Shown: one piece after another, positions 54,892 through 64,000 of the stretch
Layout: each line of letters opens with the position of its first letter
Position numbering within the stretch: the first letter of the stretch is position 1
From: Paraburkholderia guartelaensis
Lineage (GTDB): Bacteria > Pseudomonadota > Gammaproteobacteria > Burkholderiales > Burkholderiaceae
Length of the DNA stretch: 64,000 bases
Direction of reading: 5' to 3'
NCBI RefSeq assembly: GCF_004353905.1
Contig: NZ_SMOD01000005.1
Location: 124,001 to 188,000, forward strand
The notes under the pieces: model-generated
The model's input: only the letters and a program-made list of their open reading frames with translations
The model's database searches: none
What the model was told of the DNA's origin: nothing
Made by a program: the position numbers and the translations under genes

Positions 54892-55098
54892 CGCGAGGTC
54901 GAGCATGGCTCCGTTCGATCGCCATGTTTCCCAAGTGACCCGTCATGGCGCGGAGCGGCGCGCGAAGCAGTTCGGCCTTGCGGGACCGAGCGATATCGCG
55001 GCGCAGGGCCAAGAGTATAGCAAACGCGTTCGGGCGCGAAAATGACGCTTCAGCAGCTTCGGCGTCGCGTTTTATCGCTTGCCCGCGAGTCGCCGCGA

Positions 55099-55281
55099 TC
55101 AGAACTCGACGACGGCGAACTCCGCCTTGCCCACGTCGCACAGCGGGCAGCGCCAGTCGTCGGGAATATCCGCAAAGCGCGTGCCGGCGGCGATGCCCTC
55201 GTCGGGCAGTCCTTCTTCCTCGTTGTAGATCCAGCCGCAGATCAGGCAGACCCAGCTCTTGTACTCGATTACTTCGCTCAC
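55099..55281 (-). CDS. Rubredoxin
   Basis: A 60-residue one-iron electron carrier. Four cysteines form the Fe site: Cys12 and Cys15 in VCLICGWIY, Cys45 and Cys48 in WRCPLCDVGK. The block LPDEGIAAGTRFADIPDDW between them is family-typical. The start is a GTG at 55281 (VSEVIEYKSW), with GAAGGA six bases before it; the upstream ATG at 55323 adds residues not seen in rubredoxins. It passes electrons in alkane oxidation or oxygen/ROS detoxification in other bacteria. No partner reductase is adjacent. Confidence 0.93.
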   Translation of the reverse strand: MSEVIEYKSWVCLICGWIYNEEEGLPDEGIAAGTRFADIPDDWRCPLCDVGKAEFAVVEF

Positions 55282-55486
55282 AGCGTGTCCTTCATTTAGT
55301 CGATTCGATGCGCGGCCCGTCATGCGGCCCTTTATCTACAAGGCAGGGCGGCGCGGGCGACCCGCGATGTTACCGGAAAACGGCGCGCGTGCCGCCGTGC
55401 TATAGGGACGCTAAACGCGAAGGCCCGACCTGCGCGGCCCGGTACAATGCCTCCTTCAGGTCCACCGCACGCATCGCTTTCCATCC

Positions 55487-57415
55487 ATGTCGCTTTACAC
55501 CATCACAGACGCGCAACTGGCGTTCGGCCACGTCGCGCTGCTCGACCACGCGGACTTTTCGCTCGAAGCCGGCGAGCGCGTCGGGCTGATCGGCCGCAAC
55601 GGCGCGGGCAAGTCGTCGCTGCTCACGATCGTCGCCGATCTCGCCAAGCCCGACGACGGCCTCGTCACGCGCCAGCAGGAGCTTTCGACCGTCTACGTGC
55701 CGCAGGAGCCCGATTTCGACGCCGACGCCACGGTGTTCGACACCGTCGCCTCGGGCCTTGGCGACGTGCAAGCGCTGCTCGACGAATACGACACGGTCGC
55801 GCACAAGCTCGCGGACACGCCCGAAGGCGCCGAGCACGACGCGCTGCTCGCGCGCATGAACACGCTGCAATCGTCGCTCGATCACGCCGATGCCTGGAGC
55901 TGGCGCACGCGCGTTTCCACGACGCTCGCGCAGATCGGCCTCGAAGGCGACGCCCGCGTGGGCGCGCTTTCGGGCGGTATGCAAAAGCGCGTGGCGCTTG
56001 CCCGCGCGCTCGTCGTGCAGCCCGATATCCTGCTGCTCGACGAACCGACCAACCACCTCGACTTCGACGGCATCCGCTGGCTCGAGGAACTGCTCGTGGC
56101 GCAGCGCTCGAGCCTGCTCTTCATCACCCACGACCGCGCGTTTCTCGATCGCGTGGCGACACGTATCGTCGAACTCGATCGCGGCAAGCTGCTCTCGTAT
56201 CCGGGCAACTTCTCGCAGTACCAGGAGCGCAAGGCCCAGCAGCTCGAAGTCGAGCGCGTGGAGAACGAGAAGTTCGACAAACTGCTCGCGCAGGAAGAAG
56301 TGTGGATCCGCAAGGGCGTGGAAGCGCGCCGCACGCGCAGCGTGGGGCGTATCGCGCGCCTCGTGCAGATGCGCAACGACCGCGCCGAGCGCCGCAACGT
56401 CCAGGGCAACGTGAAGCTCGACGTGGCGCAGGGCGAGAAGTCCGGCAAGATCGTCGCCGAACTCACGGACGTGACCAAGCGCTATGGTGGCCGCACGATC
56501 GTCGATAACTTCTCGTCGACGGTCATGCGCGGCGACAAGATCGGCTTTGTCGGTCCGAACGGCGCGGGCAAGACCACGCTGCTGAAGCTGATTCTCGGCG
56601 AGTTGAAGCCCGACGAAGGCACGGTGCGGGTTGGCACGAACCTGCAGGTCGCGTACTTCGACCAGATGCGCGCGCAGCTCGACATGGAAAAGAGCCTCGC
56701 CGATACCATCAGCCCCGGCAGCGACTGGGTCGAGATCAACGGCGCGAAGAAGCACGTGATGAGCTATCTCGGCGACTTCCTGTTCGCGCCGGAACGTGCG
56801 CGCTCGCCCGTGAAGTCGCTTTCGGGCGGCGAGCGCAATCGCCTGCTGCTCGCGCGTTTGTTCGCGCGGCCCGCGAACGTGCTCGTGCTCGACGAACCGA
56901 CCAACGACCTCGACATCCCGACGCTCGAACTGCTCGAAGAGTTGCTGACCGACTATGACGGCACCGTGCTGCTCGTTTCGCACGATCGCGCGTTCCTCGA
57001 CAACGTGGTGACTTCGGTGATCGCGTCCGAGGGCGAAGGGCGCTGGCGCGAGTACGTGGGCGGCTTCACGGACTGGCAGACGCAGAGCACCCGCGCGCAG
57101 GAGATTGCCGAGGCGCGCGCGCCGAAGGAAGCCGCTGTTGCTGTGGCGGCGCCCAAGGACAGCGCGGCCGGACGCAATGCCCAGCGCTCCGTGAAGCTCT
57201 CGTTCAAGGAGCAGCGCGAACTCGAGGAACTGCCCAAGCGTATCGAGGCGCTGGAGACGGAGCAGAAGACGATCGGCGCGAAGATCGAAGACGGGTCGAT
57301 CTTCGCGAAGGACGCGGCCGAAGGCACGCGGCTCACCGAGCGCTACGCGGCGATCGACGAGGAATTGCTCGTCGCGCTGGAGCGGTGGGAGGAGCTGGAG
57401 AGCAAGCGCAAGTGA
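55487..57415 (+). CDS. uup: ABC-F ATPase, Uup-like
   Basis: A 642-residue cytoplasmic protein with two ABC domains and no membrane span. Walker A motifs are GRNGAGKSS and GPNGAGKTT, signatures LSGGMQKRVALARAL and LSGGERNRLLLARL, Walker B LLLDEPTNHLDF and LVLDEPTNDLDI. The linker between them is Lys/Glu/Arg-rich. The end (about 560-642) forms a coiled coil, EQRELEELPKRIEALETEQK, typical of Uup. Uup binds branched DNA and acts on the ribosome in E. coli. A TACAAT at 55443-55448 is a possible -10 box. A good terminator follows. Confidence 0.9.
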   Translation: MSLYTITDAQLAFGHVALLDHADFSLEAGERVGLIGRNGAGKSSLLTIVADLAKPDDGLVTRQQELSTVYVPQEPDFDADATVFDTVASGLGDVQALLDEYDTVAHKLADTPEGAEHDALLARMNTLQSSLDHADAWSWRTRVSTTLAQIGLEGDARVGALSGGMQKRVALARALVVQPDILLLDEPTNHLDFDGIRWLEELLVAQRSSLLFITHDRAFLDRVATRIVELDRGKLLSYPGNFSQYQERKAQQLEVERVENEKFDKLLAQEEVWIRKGVEARRTRSVGRIARLVQMRNDRAERRNVQGNVKLDVAQGEKSGKIVAELTDVTKRYGGRTIVDNFSSTVMRGDKIGFVGPNGAGKTTLLKLILGELKPDEGTVRVGTNLQVAYFDQMRAQLDMEKSLADTISPGSDWVEINGAKKHVMSYLGDFLFAPERARSPVKSLSGGERNRLLLARLFARPANVLVLDEPTNDLDIPTLELLEELLTDYDGTVLLVSHDRAFLDNVVTSVIASEGEGRWREYVGGFTDWQTQSTRAQEIAEARAPKEAAVAVAAPKDSAAGRNAQRSVKLSFKEQRELEELPKRIEALETEQKTIGAKIEDGSIFAKDAAEGTRLTERYAAIDEELLVALERWEELESKRK

Positions 57416-57423
57416 TGCGAGAG

Positions 57424-57453
57424 AAAGCGGCCTGATGAAGGCCGCTTTTTTTT
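57424..57453 (+). terminator. Terminator of uup
   Basis: A 10-bp stem AAAGCGGCCT / AGGCCGCTTT with GATGA loop and a run of eight T. Confidence 0.88.
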
Positions 57454-57507
57454 AAGGCGGACGGGCGGGCCGTACTCATCCGTTTGGCCAGCCAACCCCC
57501 AAGCAAA

Positions 57508-57535
57508 TTGCCGTGCGGGCCCAAATCAGTACAAT
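57508..57535 (+). promoter_or_regulatory. Candidate sigma-70 promoter of parE
   Basis: TTGCCG (57508-57513) and TACAAT (57530-57535) are 16 bases apart. Each differs from consensus by one or two bases. The start of transcription would be near 57542, about 175 bases before the parE ATG. Confidence 0.6.
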
Positions 57536-57666
57536 ACCTCGCGAATTCGAACAACTGGGCGAACGACTGCGCCGCCGCGAGCGCACCTGCCACCGCGGCG
57601 CGCAGCCGGTTCACCTCCTTGTTTCGTATCGGTTTTTTTGAACGCTCAACGCGTTTTCCCCGCAGA

Positions 57667-57714
57667 TGTCCACAGGACCTGTGGACAAGCGCGCGGACAA
57701 CCCCCTGTGGATCA
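57667..57714. promoter_or_regulatory. Palindrome and DnaA-like boxes just before parE
   Basis: TGTCCACAGG and its complement CCTGTGGACA form a perfect 10-bp inverted repeat around one A (57667-57687). TGTGGACAA (57680-57688) and TGTGGATCA (57706-57714) each differ by one base from the DnaA box TGTGGATAA. They lie in the leader, ending three bases before the ATG used here. Confidence 0.5.
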
Positions 57715-57716
57715 CC

Positions 57717-59708
<1,992 letters not shown>

Positions 59709-59747
59709 TACGCGCAGGCGCACATACGATTACGGACTGATTGAAAC

Positions 59748-62063
59748 ATGGACGATCTCTTTGCTGAAGTGACGGACGCCCCGAACGGCGACACGCTCAC
59801 GCTCGGCCACTACGCGGAACGCGCCTATCTCGACTACGCGGTGAGCGTGGTGAAGGGCCGCGCGCTGCCCGATGTCTGCGATGGCCAGAAGCCGGTGCAG
59901 CGGCGCATTCTCTTCGCGATGAACGAAATGGGCCTGGGCGACAACGCCAAGCCCGTGAAGTCGGCGCGCGTGGTGGGCGACGTGCTCGGTAAGTACCACC
60001 CGCACGGCGACCAGTCGGCCTACGACGCGCTCGTGCGTCTCGCCCAGGACTTCTCGATGCGCTACCCGCTCATCGACGGTCAGGGCAATTTCGGCTCGCG
60101 CGACGGCGACGGCGCGGCGGCCATGCGATATACCGAAGCGCGCCTGACGCCCATCGCCAAGCTGCTGCTCGACGAAATCGACATGGGCACCGTCGATTTC
60201 ATGCCGAACTACGACGGCTCGTTCCAGGAGCCGAAGACGCTGCCCGCGCGTCTGCCCATGTTGCTTTTGAATGGCGCATCCGGTATCGCGGTCGGTCTCG
60301 CCACGGAAATTCCCTCGCATAACCTGCGCGAAGTCGCGTCGGCGGCGGTGGCGATGATTCGCAACCCGAAGCTTTCGCATGCGGAGATCATGGAGAAGCT
60401 GCCGGGGCCCGATTTCCCGGGCGGCGGCCAGATCATTTCGAGCGATGCGGAAATTGCGGCGGCCTACGAGTCGGGCCGCGGCAGCCTCAAGGTGCGCGCG
60501 CGCTGGAAGATCGAGGACCTCGCGCGAGGCCAGTGGCAGCTCGTGGTGACCGAGCTGCCGCCGAACACGTCGGGCCAGAAGGTGCTCGAAGAGATCGAAG
60601 AACTCACGAACCCGAAGCTCAAGCTCGGCAAGAAGACGCTCACGCCCGAGCAGTTGCAGAGCAAGCAGACCATGCTCGCGCTGCTCGACGCCGTGCGCGA
60701 CGAGTCGGGCAAGGACGCGCCCGTGCGCCTCGTGTTCGAGCCGAAGACGAGCCGCATCGACCAGGCCGAGTTCGTCAATTCGCTGCTCGCGAACACGAGC
60801 CTCGAATCGAACGCCTCGCTCAATCTCGTGATGATCGGCGCCGATGGGCGCCCGCGCCAGAAGGGCATCAGCGAGATTCTGGGCGAGTGGATCGGCTTCC
60901 GCTTCGCCACGGTCACGCGGCGCACGCAGCACCGCCTGACCAAGGTCGACGACCGCATCCATATCCTCGAAGGGCGGATGATCGTCTTCCTCAATATCGA
61001 CGAGGTGATCCGCATCATCCGCGAGTCGGACGAGCCCAAGAGCGCGCTGATGGGCGCATTCGGGCTTTCCGAGCGCCAGGCCGAAGACATTCTTGAAATC
61101 CGTCTGCGTCAGTTGGCGCGGCTCGAGAAGATCAAGATCGAGAAGGAACTCGCGGAACTGCGCGAAGAGAAGGCGAAGCTCGAAGAACTGCTCGCGAACG
61201 ATGCGTCGATGAAGCGGCTCATCGTGAAGGAAATCGAATCCGACGCGAAACAGTACGGCGACGATCGCCGCACGCTGATCCAGCAGGAAAAGCGTGCGAG
61301 CTTCGAAGCGCGCGTGGTCGACGAGCCGGTCACGGTCGTCGTCTCGCAGAAGGGCTGGGTGCGTGCGCTCAAGGGCCACGGGCTCGATACGCAAGGCTTC
61401 ACGTTCAAGGCCGGCGACGGTCTCTATGCGGCGTTCCAGTGCCGCACGCCCGACACGCTCATCGCGTGGGGCAGCAATGGCCGCGTCTATTCGGTATCGA
61501 TTGCGAATCTGCCTGGCGGCCGCGGTGACGGCGTGCCGGTCACTTCACTCATCGAACTCGAAGCGGGCACGCATCTGCTGCACTACTTCGCGGCGAATGC
61601 GGAACAGCAATTGCTGCTGGCGTCGAGCAACGGCTTCGGCTTCATCGCGAAGATCGGCGACATGGTGAGCCGCGTGAAGGCAGGCAAGGCGTTCATGACG
61701 ATCGACGAGGGCTGCGTGCCGCTCGCGCCGATGCCGATGCTGCCCGATGCGCTGCAGGTGGCGTGTCTGTCGTCGGGCGGTCGCTTGCTGGTGTTCGGCC
61801 TCGACGAGATGAAGACGCTCTCGGGCGGCGGGCGTGGCGTCACGCTCATGCAGCTCGACGACAACGAGAAGCTCGTGCAGGCGCTCGCGATCAGCGCGGC
61901 GGGCGTCGTGCTCGTGGGCACGGGCCGCGGCGGCAAGGCGACCGAGGACCTGATGGCGGGCGCGGTGCTGGCTCCGCAGATCGGCAAGCGCGCACGCAAG
62001 GGCCGCGCGCCGGACTCGAAGCTCAAGGTCGTGACGGGCATGCGTCCGGTGTTGCCGCAGTAA
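59748..62063 (+). CDS. parC: DNA topoisomerase IV subunit A
   Basis: A 771-residue cleavage subunit of topoisomerase IV. The active-site tyrosine is Tyr128 in [11 protein letters not shown]. The winged-helix region has [20 protein letters not shown]. Where E. coli ParC has Ser80 and Glu84 in HGDSACYE, this protein has Gln89 and Asp93, with a Ser after the Gln. The C-terminal beta-propeller (from about residue 500) has [14 protein letters not shown] and [17 protein letters not shown] repeats and a basic end. It is cotranscribed with parE. Confidence 0.93.
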   Translation: MDDLFAEVTDAPNGDTLTLGHYAERAYLDYAVSVVKGRALPDVCDGQKPVQRRILFAMNEMGLGDNAKPVKSARVVGDVLGKYHPHGDQSAYDALVRLAQDFSMRYPLIDGQGNFGSRDGDGAAAMRYTEARLTPIAKLLLDEIDMGTVDFMPNYDGSFQEPKTLPARLPMLLLNGASGIAVGLATEIPSHNLREVASAAVAMIRNPKLSHAEIMEKLPGPDFPGGGQIISSDAEIAAAYESGRGSLKVRARWKIEDLARGQWQLVVTELPPNTSGQKVLEEIEELTNPKLKLGKKTLTPEQLQSKQTMLALLDAVRDESGKDAPVRLVFEPKTSRIDQAEFVNSLLANTSLESNASLNLVMIGADGRPRQKGISEILGEWIGFRFATVTRRTQHRLTKVDDRIHILEGRMIVFLNIDEVIRIIRESDEPKSALMGAFGLSERQAEDILEIRLRQLARLEKIKIEKELAELREEKAKLEELLANDASMKRLIVKEIESDAKQYGDDRRTLIQQEKRASFEARVVDEPVTVVVSQKGWVRALKGHGLDTQGFTFKAGDGLYAAFQCRTPDTLIAWGSNGRVYSVSIANLPGGRGDGVPVTSLIELEAGTHLLHYFAANAEQQLLLASSNGFGFIAKIGDMVSRVKAGKAFMTIDEGCVPLAPMPMLPDALQVACLSSGGRLLVFGLDEMKTLSGGGRGVTLMQLDDNEKLVQALAISAAGVVLVGTGRGGKATEDLMAGAVLAPQIGKRARKGRAPDSKLKVVTGMRPVLPQ

Positions 62064-62196
62064 AAGTGCGGGCATATCCGGCGCGAGACGCCTCGCGGCA
62101 TGGAATAATGCCGCGCAAAGGCATGGGACGGGAGTGCGTTGCACTCACTCCCGTCGACACACCGCCGATAATGACACGTTACGAGGGAAATCAAGC

Positions 62197-62655
62197 ATGG
62201 GCCACGCGATCGCAGTCGCGCTCTTTCTGCATTTGCTGGGGGTCGCCGTCTGGGTGGGCGGCATGATCTTCGCGCACTTCTGTCTGCGCCCGGCGCTCGA
62301 AGACCTCTCGCCGCAACTGCGCCTGCCGCTCATCGAATCGGTGTTCGGCCGCTTCTTCAACTGGGTGGGCGTCTCGGTCATCGTGATCTTGCTGACCGGC
62401 GGCTTTCTGCTCATGCAGTTCGGCGGCGAGCATGCCACGTGGCAGCTGCATGCCATGGCGGGCCTCGGCGTGCTGATGATGCTGATCTTCGGCCACATCC
62501 GCTTCGCGGTGTTCCCGCGCATTCGCCGCGCCGTGCAGGCGCAGAAGTGGCCCGACGGCGCGCGCGCCGTGGGCACCGTGCGCCGGCTCGTCGTCATCAA
62601 TCTCGTGCTGGGTATCGTGACGATCGGCGTCGCGGTGCTCGCGCGCGGGTTCTGA
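62197..62655 (+). CDS. CopD-like four-helix membrane protein
   Basis: A 152-residue inner-membrane protein with four predicted helices. It opens MGHAIAVALFLHLLGVAVWVGGMIFAHF (core: LHLLGVAVWVGGMIF), with the His and Trp-Gly-Gly pattern of CopD-family proteins. Other blocks are GVSVIVILLTGGFLLM, MAGLGVLMMLIFGHIRF and VVINLVLGIVTIGVAVLARG. CopD of Pseudomonas takes part in copper uptake; small stand-alone members have unknown roles and may bind haem. GAGGGAA precedes the ATG at 62197. The next gene converges, with 39 bases between stops. Confidence 0.8.
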   Translation: MGHAIAVALFLHLLGVAVWVGGMIFAHFCLRPALEDLSPQLRLPLIESVFGRFFNWVGVSVIVILLTGGFLLMQFGGEHATWQLHAMAGLGVLMMLIFGHIRFAVFPRIRRAVQAQKWPDGARAVGTVRRLVVINLVLGIVTIGVAVLARGF

Positions 62656-62694
62656 TCGGTTCTCCTGCAACGTTCGCGGTCCGCGCCTGACGCA

Positions 62695-63645
62695 CTACAG
62701 GCGCTCCGCGAGCGCATGGCGCTGCATGCAGCGCTCCATCGCGTCGAAGAACGCTTCTTCGGCCGCATTGCGCTTGCGTTCGCGATGCCACAGCAAGTGG
62801 ATATCGACGTCCACGAGCCCTTCCTCCGGCGGCAGCCGCCACAGGCGCTGGCGCGCCAGATCGTCCCGCACCGTATGCTCGGGCAGGCAGCCAATGCCGT
62901 AGCCCGCAAAGATCAGCCGCCGCACCTCGTCCAGACTCGGTGACGACGCCACGATCCGCCCCGTGAAGCCGCGCTGGTCGCGAAACACCGTGAGCGGCGA
63001 CAGGCTATCGCCGAGCTGGTCGCTCGTGAAGGAGACGAAGTTCTCCGCGAGCAGGTCGTCCATCGTCAACTGGGAAAGCCCGAAGAGCCGGTGATGCCGG
63101 CCGCAGAACATCGCATAGCGCTGACGCAGAAAGCAGCGCATGTCCAGCTTGTCGATGGGTGTGCGGCACAGGCTCAAGCCCGCCGTCGCGGTTTTTTGCA
63201 GCAGCGACGAGATGATGTCCGAGGAGCGCATCACTTCGATCTGCAGGTCGATGCGCGGATAGGCCGTGTGGAATTCCGCGAGAAATTCGTCGTACACGCG
63301 CGACTCGATGCGGCTCACCGTGAGCAGGCGGATCGAGCCGGTGATGTCGGCAGTGCGCTCGTCTAGCCCGGTTTCGAGCTGGGAAATCGTGCCGTAGATG
63401 TCGCTCGCAATGCGATAGACCTCTTCGCCCGCCTCGGTCGGCACGAACTGCGCGCCGCGGCGCTCGATGAGCTTGCGGCCGAGCGCGTCTTCGAGGCGCT
63501 TGAGCGCCTGGCTCACGGCCGGCTGCGTGACATAGAGCCGGGCGGCGGCGCGGCTCAGGCTGCGCTCCTGCATGATCGCGAGATAGGTGCGCAGCAGGTT
63601 CCAGTCGAGACGGTCGTTGAGAAAGCGGGTGGTGTCGGCGCGCAT
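62695..63645 (-). CDS. LysR-family transcriptional regulator
   Basis: A 316-residue regulator. The N-terminal winged HTH is LLRTYLAIMQERSLSRAAARLYVTQPAVSQALKRLEDALG (core: SRAAARLYVTQPAVSQALKRL). The C-terminal effector domain begins near residue 105 with GSIRLLTVSRIESRVYDEFL. ATG 63645 was chosen, since upstream in-frame starts cross the divergent operator. It is divergent from an MHS-family transporter, with a 13-bp inverted repeat between them, so it probably controls that gene in response to its substrate. Confidence 0.92.
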   Translation of the reverse strand: MRADTTRFLNDRLDWNLLRTYLAIMQERSLSRAAARLYVTQPAVSQALKRLEDALGRKLIERRGAQFVPTEAGEEVYRIASDIYGTISQLETGLDERTADITGSIRLLTVSRIESRVYDEFLAEFHTAYPRIDLQIEVMRSSDIISSLLQKTATAGLSLCRTPIDKLDMRCFLRQRYAMFCGRHHRLFGLSQLTMDDLLAENFVSFTSDQLGDSLSPLTVFRDQRGFTGRIVASSPSLDEVRRLIFAGYGIGCLPEHTVRDDLARQRLWRLPPEEGLVDVDIHLLWHRERKRNAAEEAFFDAMERCMQRHALAERL

Positions 63646-63678
63646 GGGCGGTCTCCCGGCGCGGTGGTGCGCCAAGGT

Positions 63679-63724
63679 ATTAGTTAAATTTATGCACAGA
63701 ATAATAACGCGAAATTTGACTAAT
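63679..63724. promoter_or_regulatory. LysR-type operator candidate, 13-bp inverted repeat
   Basis: ATTAGTTAAATTT (63679-63691) and AAATTTGACTAAT (63712-63724) are inverted copies with one mismatch, 20 bases apart. The centres are 33 bases, about three DNA turns, apart. The AT-rich site contrasts with its surroundings and lies in the divergent lysR / transporter gap. Confidence 0.7.
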
Positions 63725-63795
63725 GAATTGTGGCTGGCGATAAAGCGTGCATGCATCACAAACACATCTCACACGCGCCTGAAGGAGACCGACGC

Positions 63796-64000
63796 ATGGC
63801 CAACCCACAACCCAGCACCCGGCAACCGGTGCGCGCCGCCGCCGCGGCGTTCATCGGCACGATGATCGAGTGGTACGACTTCTACATTTACGCCACGGCC
63901 GCCGCGCTCGTGTTCGGCGAGCTGTATTTCCCATCTGAAGACCGCTTCGTGAGCACGATGGCGTCGTTCGCTACCTTTGCCGTCGGGTTCTTCGCGCGTC
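63796..64000 (+). CDS. MHS-family MFS transporter (5' part, runs off window)
   Basis: The first 68 residues of a major facilitator. After a hydrophilic N-terminus (MANPQPSTRQPVR) comes AFIGTMIEWYDFYIYATAAA, the family-defining block of metabolite:H+ symporters such as ShiA (shikimate), KgtP and ProP. FASFATFAVGF-like helix 2 (MASFATFAVGFFAR) follows at the window end. GGAGA precedes the ATG. The divergent LysR regulator suggests an inducible uptake gene for an organic acid. The substrate cannot be read from this part. Confidence 0.88.
   Translation, partial: MANPQPSTRQPVRAAAAAFIGTMIEWYDFYIYATAAALVFGELYFPSEDRFVSTMASFATFAVGFFAR

Noticed and set aside
54360..54900. tRNA-Arg beside AT-rich DNA and dcm-vsr as a possible island boundary
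   Set aside because: No integrase, no duplicated tRNA 3' end and no mobile genes were seen, and dcm-vsr has the GC-rich codon use of its neighbours.
57333..57614. Minus-strand frame between uup and parE
   Set aside because: It overlaps the uup 3' end, its terminator and the parE promoter, and has no ribosome-binding site.
59985..60135. ParC Gln89 as an acquired resistance mutation
   Set aside because: The surrounding residues also differ from E. coli, which points to lineage variation rather than a point mutation.

Overview
The window is dense, GC-rich chromosomal DNA from a betaproteobacterium of the Burkholderiaceae, most like Paraburkholderia, Caballeronia or Burkholderia. The evidence is the gene order argH / ppc / hemC-hemDX-hemY, the fused hemDX gene, the Burkholderia-type porin, the nadE-glnB pair and an uup / parE-parC block. 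It reads as core chromosome. I see no insertion sequence, integrase, prophage or CRISPR array.

Layout. 1-2460: end of an Orn/Lys/Arg decarboxylase, an LprI-like secreted protein and a bestrophin. 2638-6110: argH, then an MmyB-type regulator divergent from a methyltransferase. 6133-14199: ppc facing the haem operon hemC-hemDX-hemY. 14225-17922: an aldehyde dehydrogenase / SDR / MFS operon. 18122-23415: ppa, a GGDEF-EAL protein, a GIY-YIG protein and a FemAB-like acyltransferase. 23551-28139: nadE-glnB and a porin. 28140-31402: a basic amino acid ABC importer. 31838-37783: pirin, a Spy-like chaperone divergent from an OmpR/EnvZ-type pair, and a Cache-GGDEF protein. 38434-41762: a NitT/TauT-like ABC transporter with a fused double permease. 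41778-42967: two tandem lipoproteins. 43197-49081: two sigma-54 activators, small genes and otsA. 49219-55281: stress protein, MFS exporter, PEBP, vsr-dcm, tRNA-Arg, rubredoxin. 55487-64000: uup, parE-parC, a CopD-like membrane protein, and a LysR regulator divergent from an MHS-family transporter.

The most interesting region is 43.2-49.1 kb. Two sigma-54 enhancer-binding proteins, one without a sensor domain and one with a receiver but no nearby kinase, lie among three candidate -24/-12 promoters (44535, 46731 and 47541). These sit before a small membrane protein, a Pro-rich small protein and trehalose synthase otsA. This may be a compact, undescribed sigma-54 regulon that includes an osmoprotectant gene.

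Other regulatory signals: a palindrome between the MmyB regulator and the methyltransferase, paired OmpR/CpxR-like direct repeats between the Spy-like gene and its two-component operon, a long inverted repeat between lysR and its divergent transporter, six 10-bp repeats before nadE, and a palindrome with DnaA-like boxes before parE. All family names come from reading the translations by eye; no database search was run.
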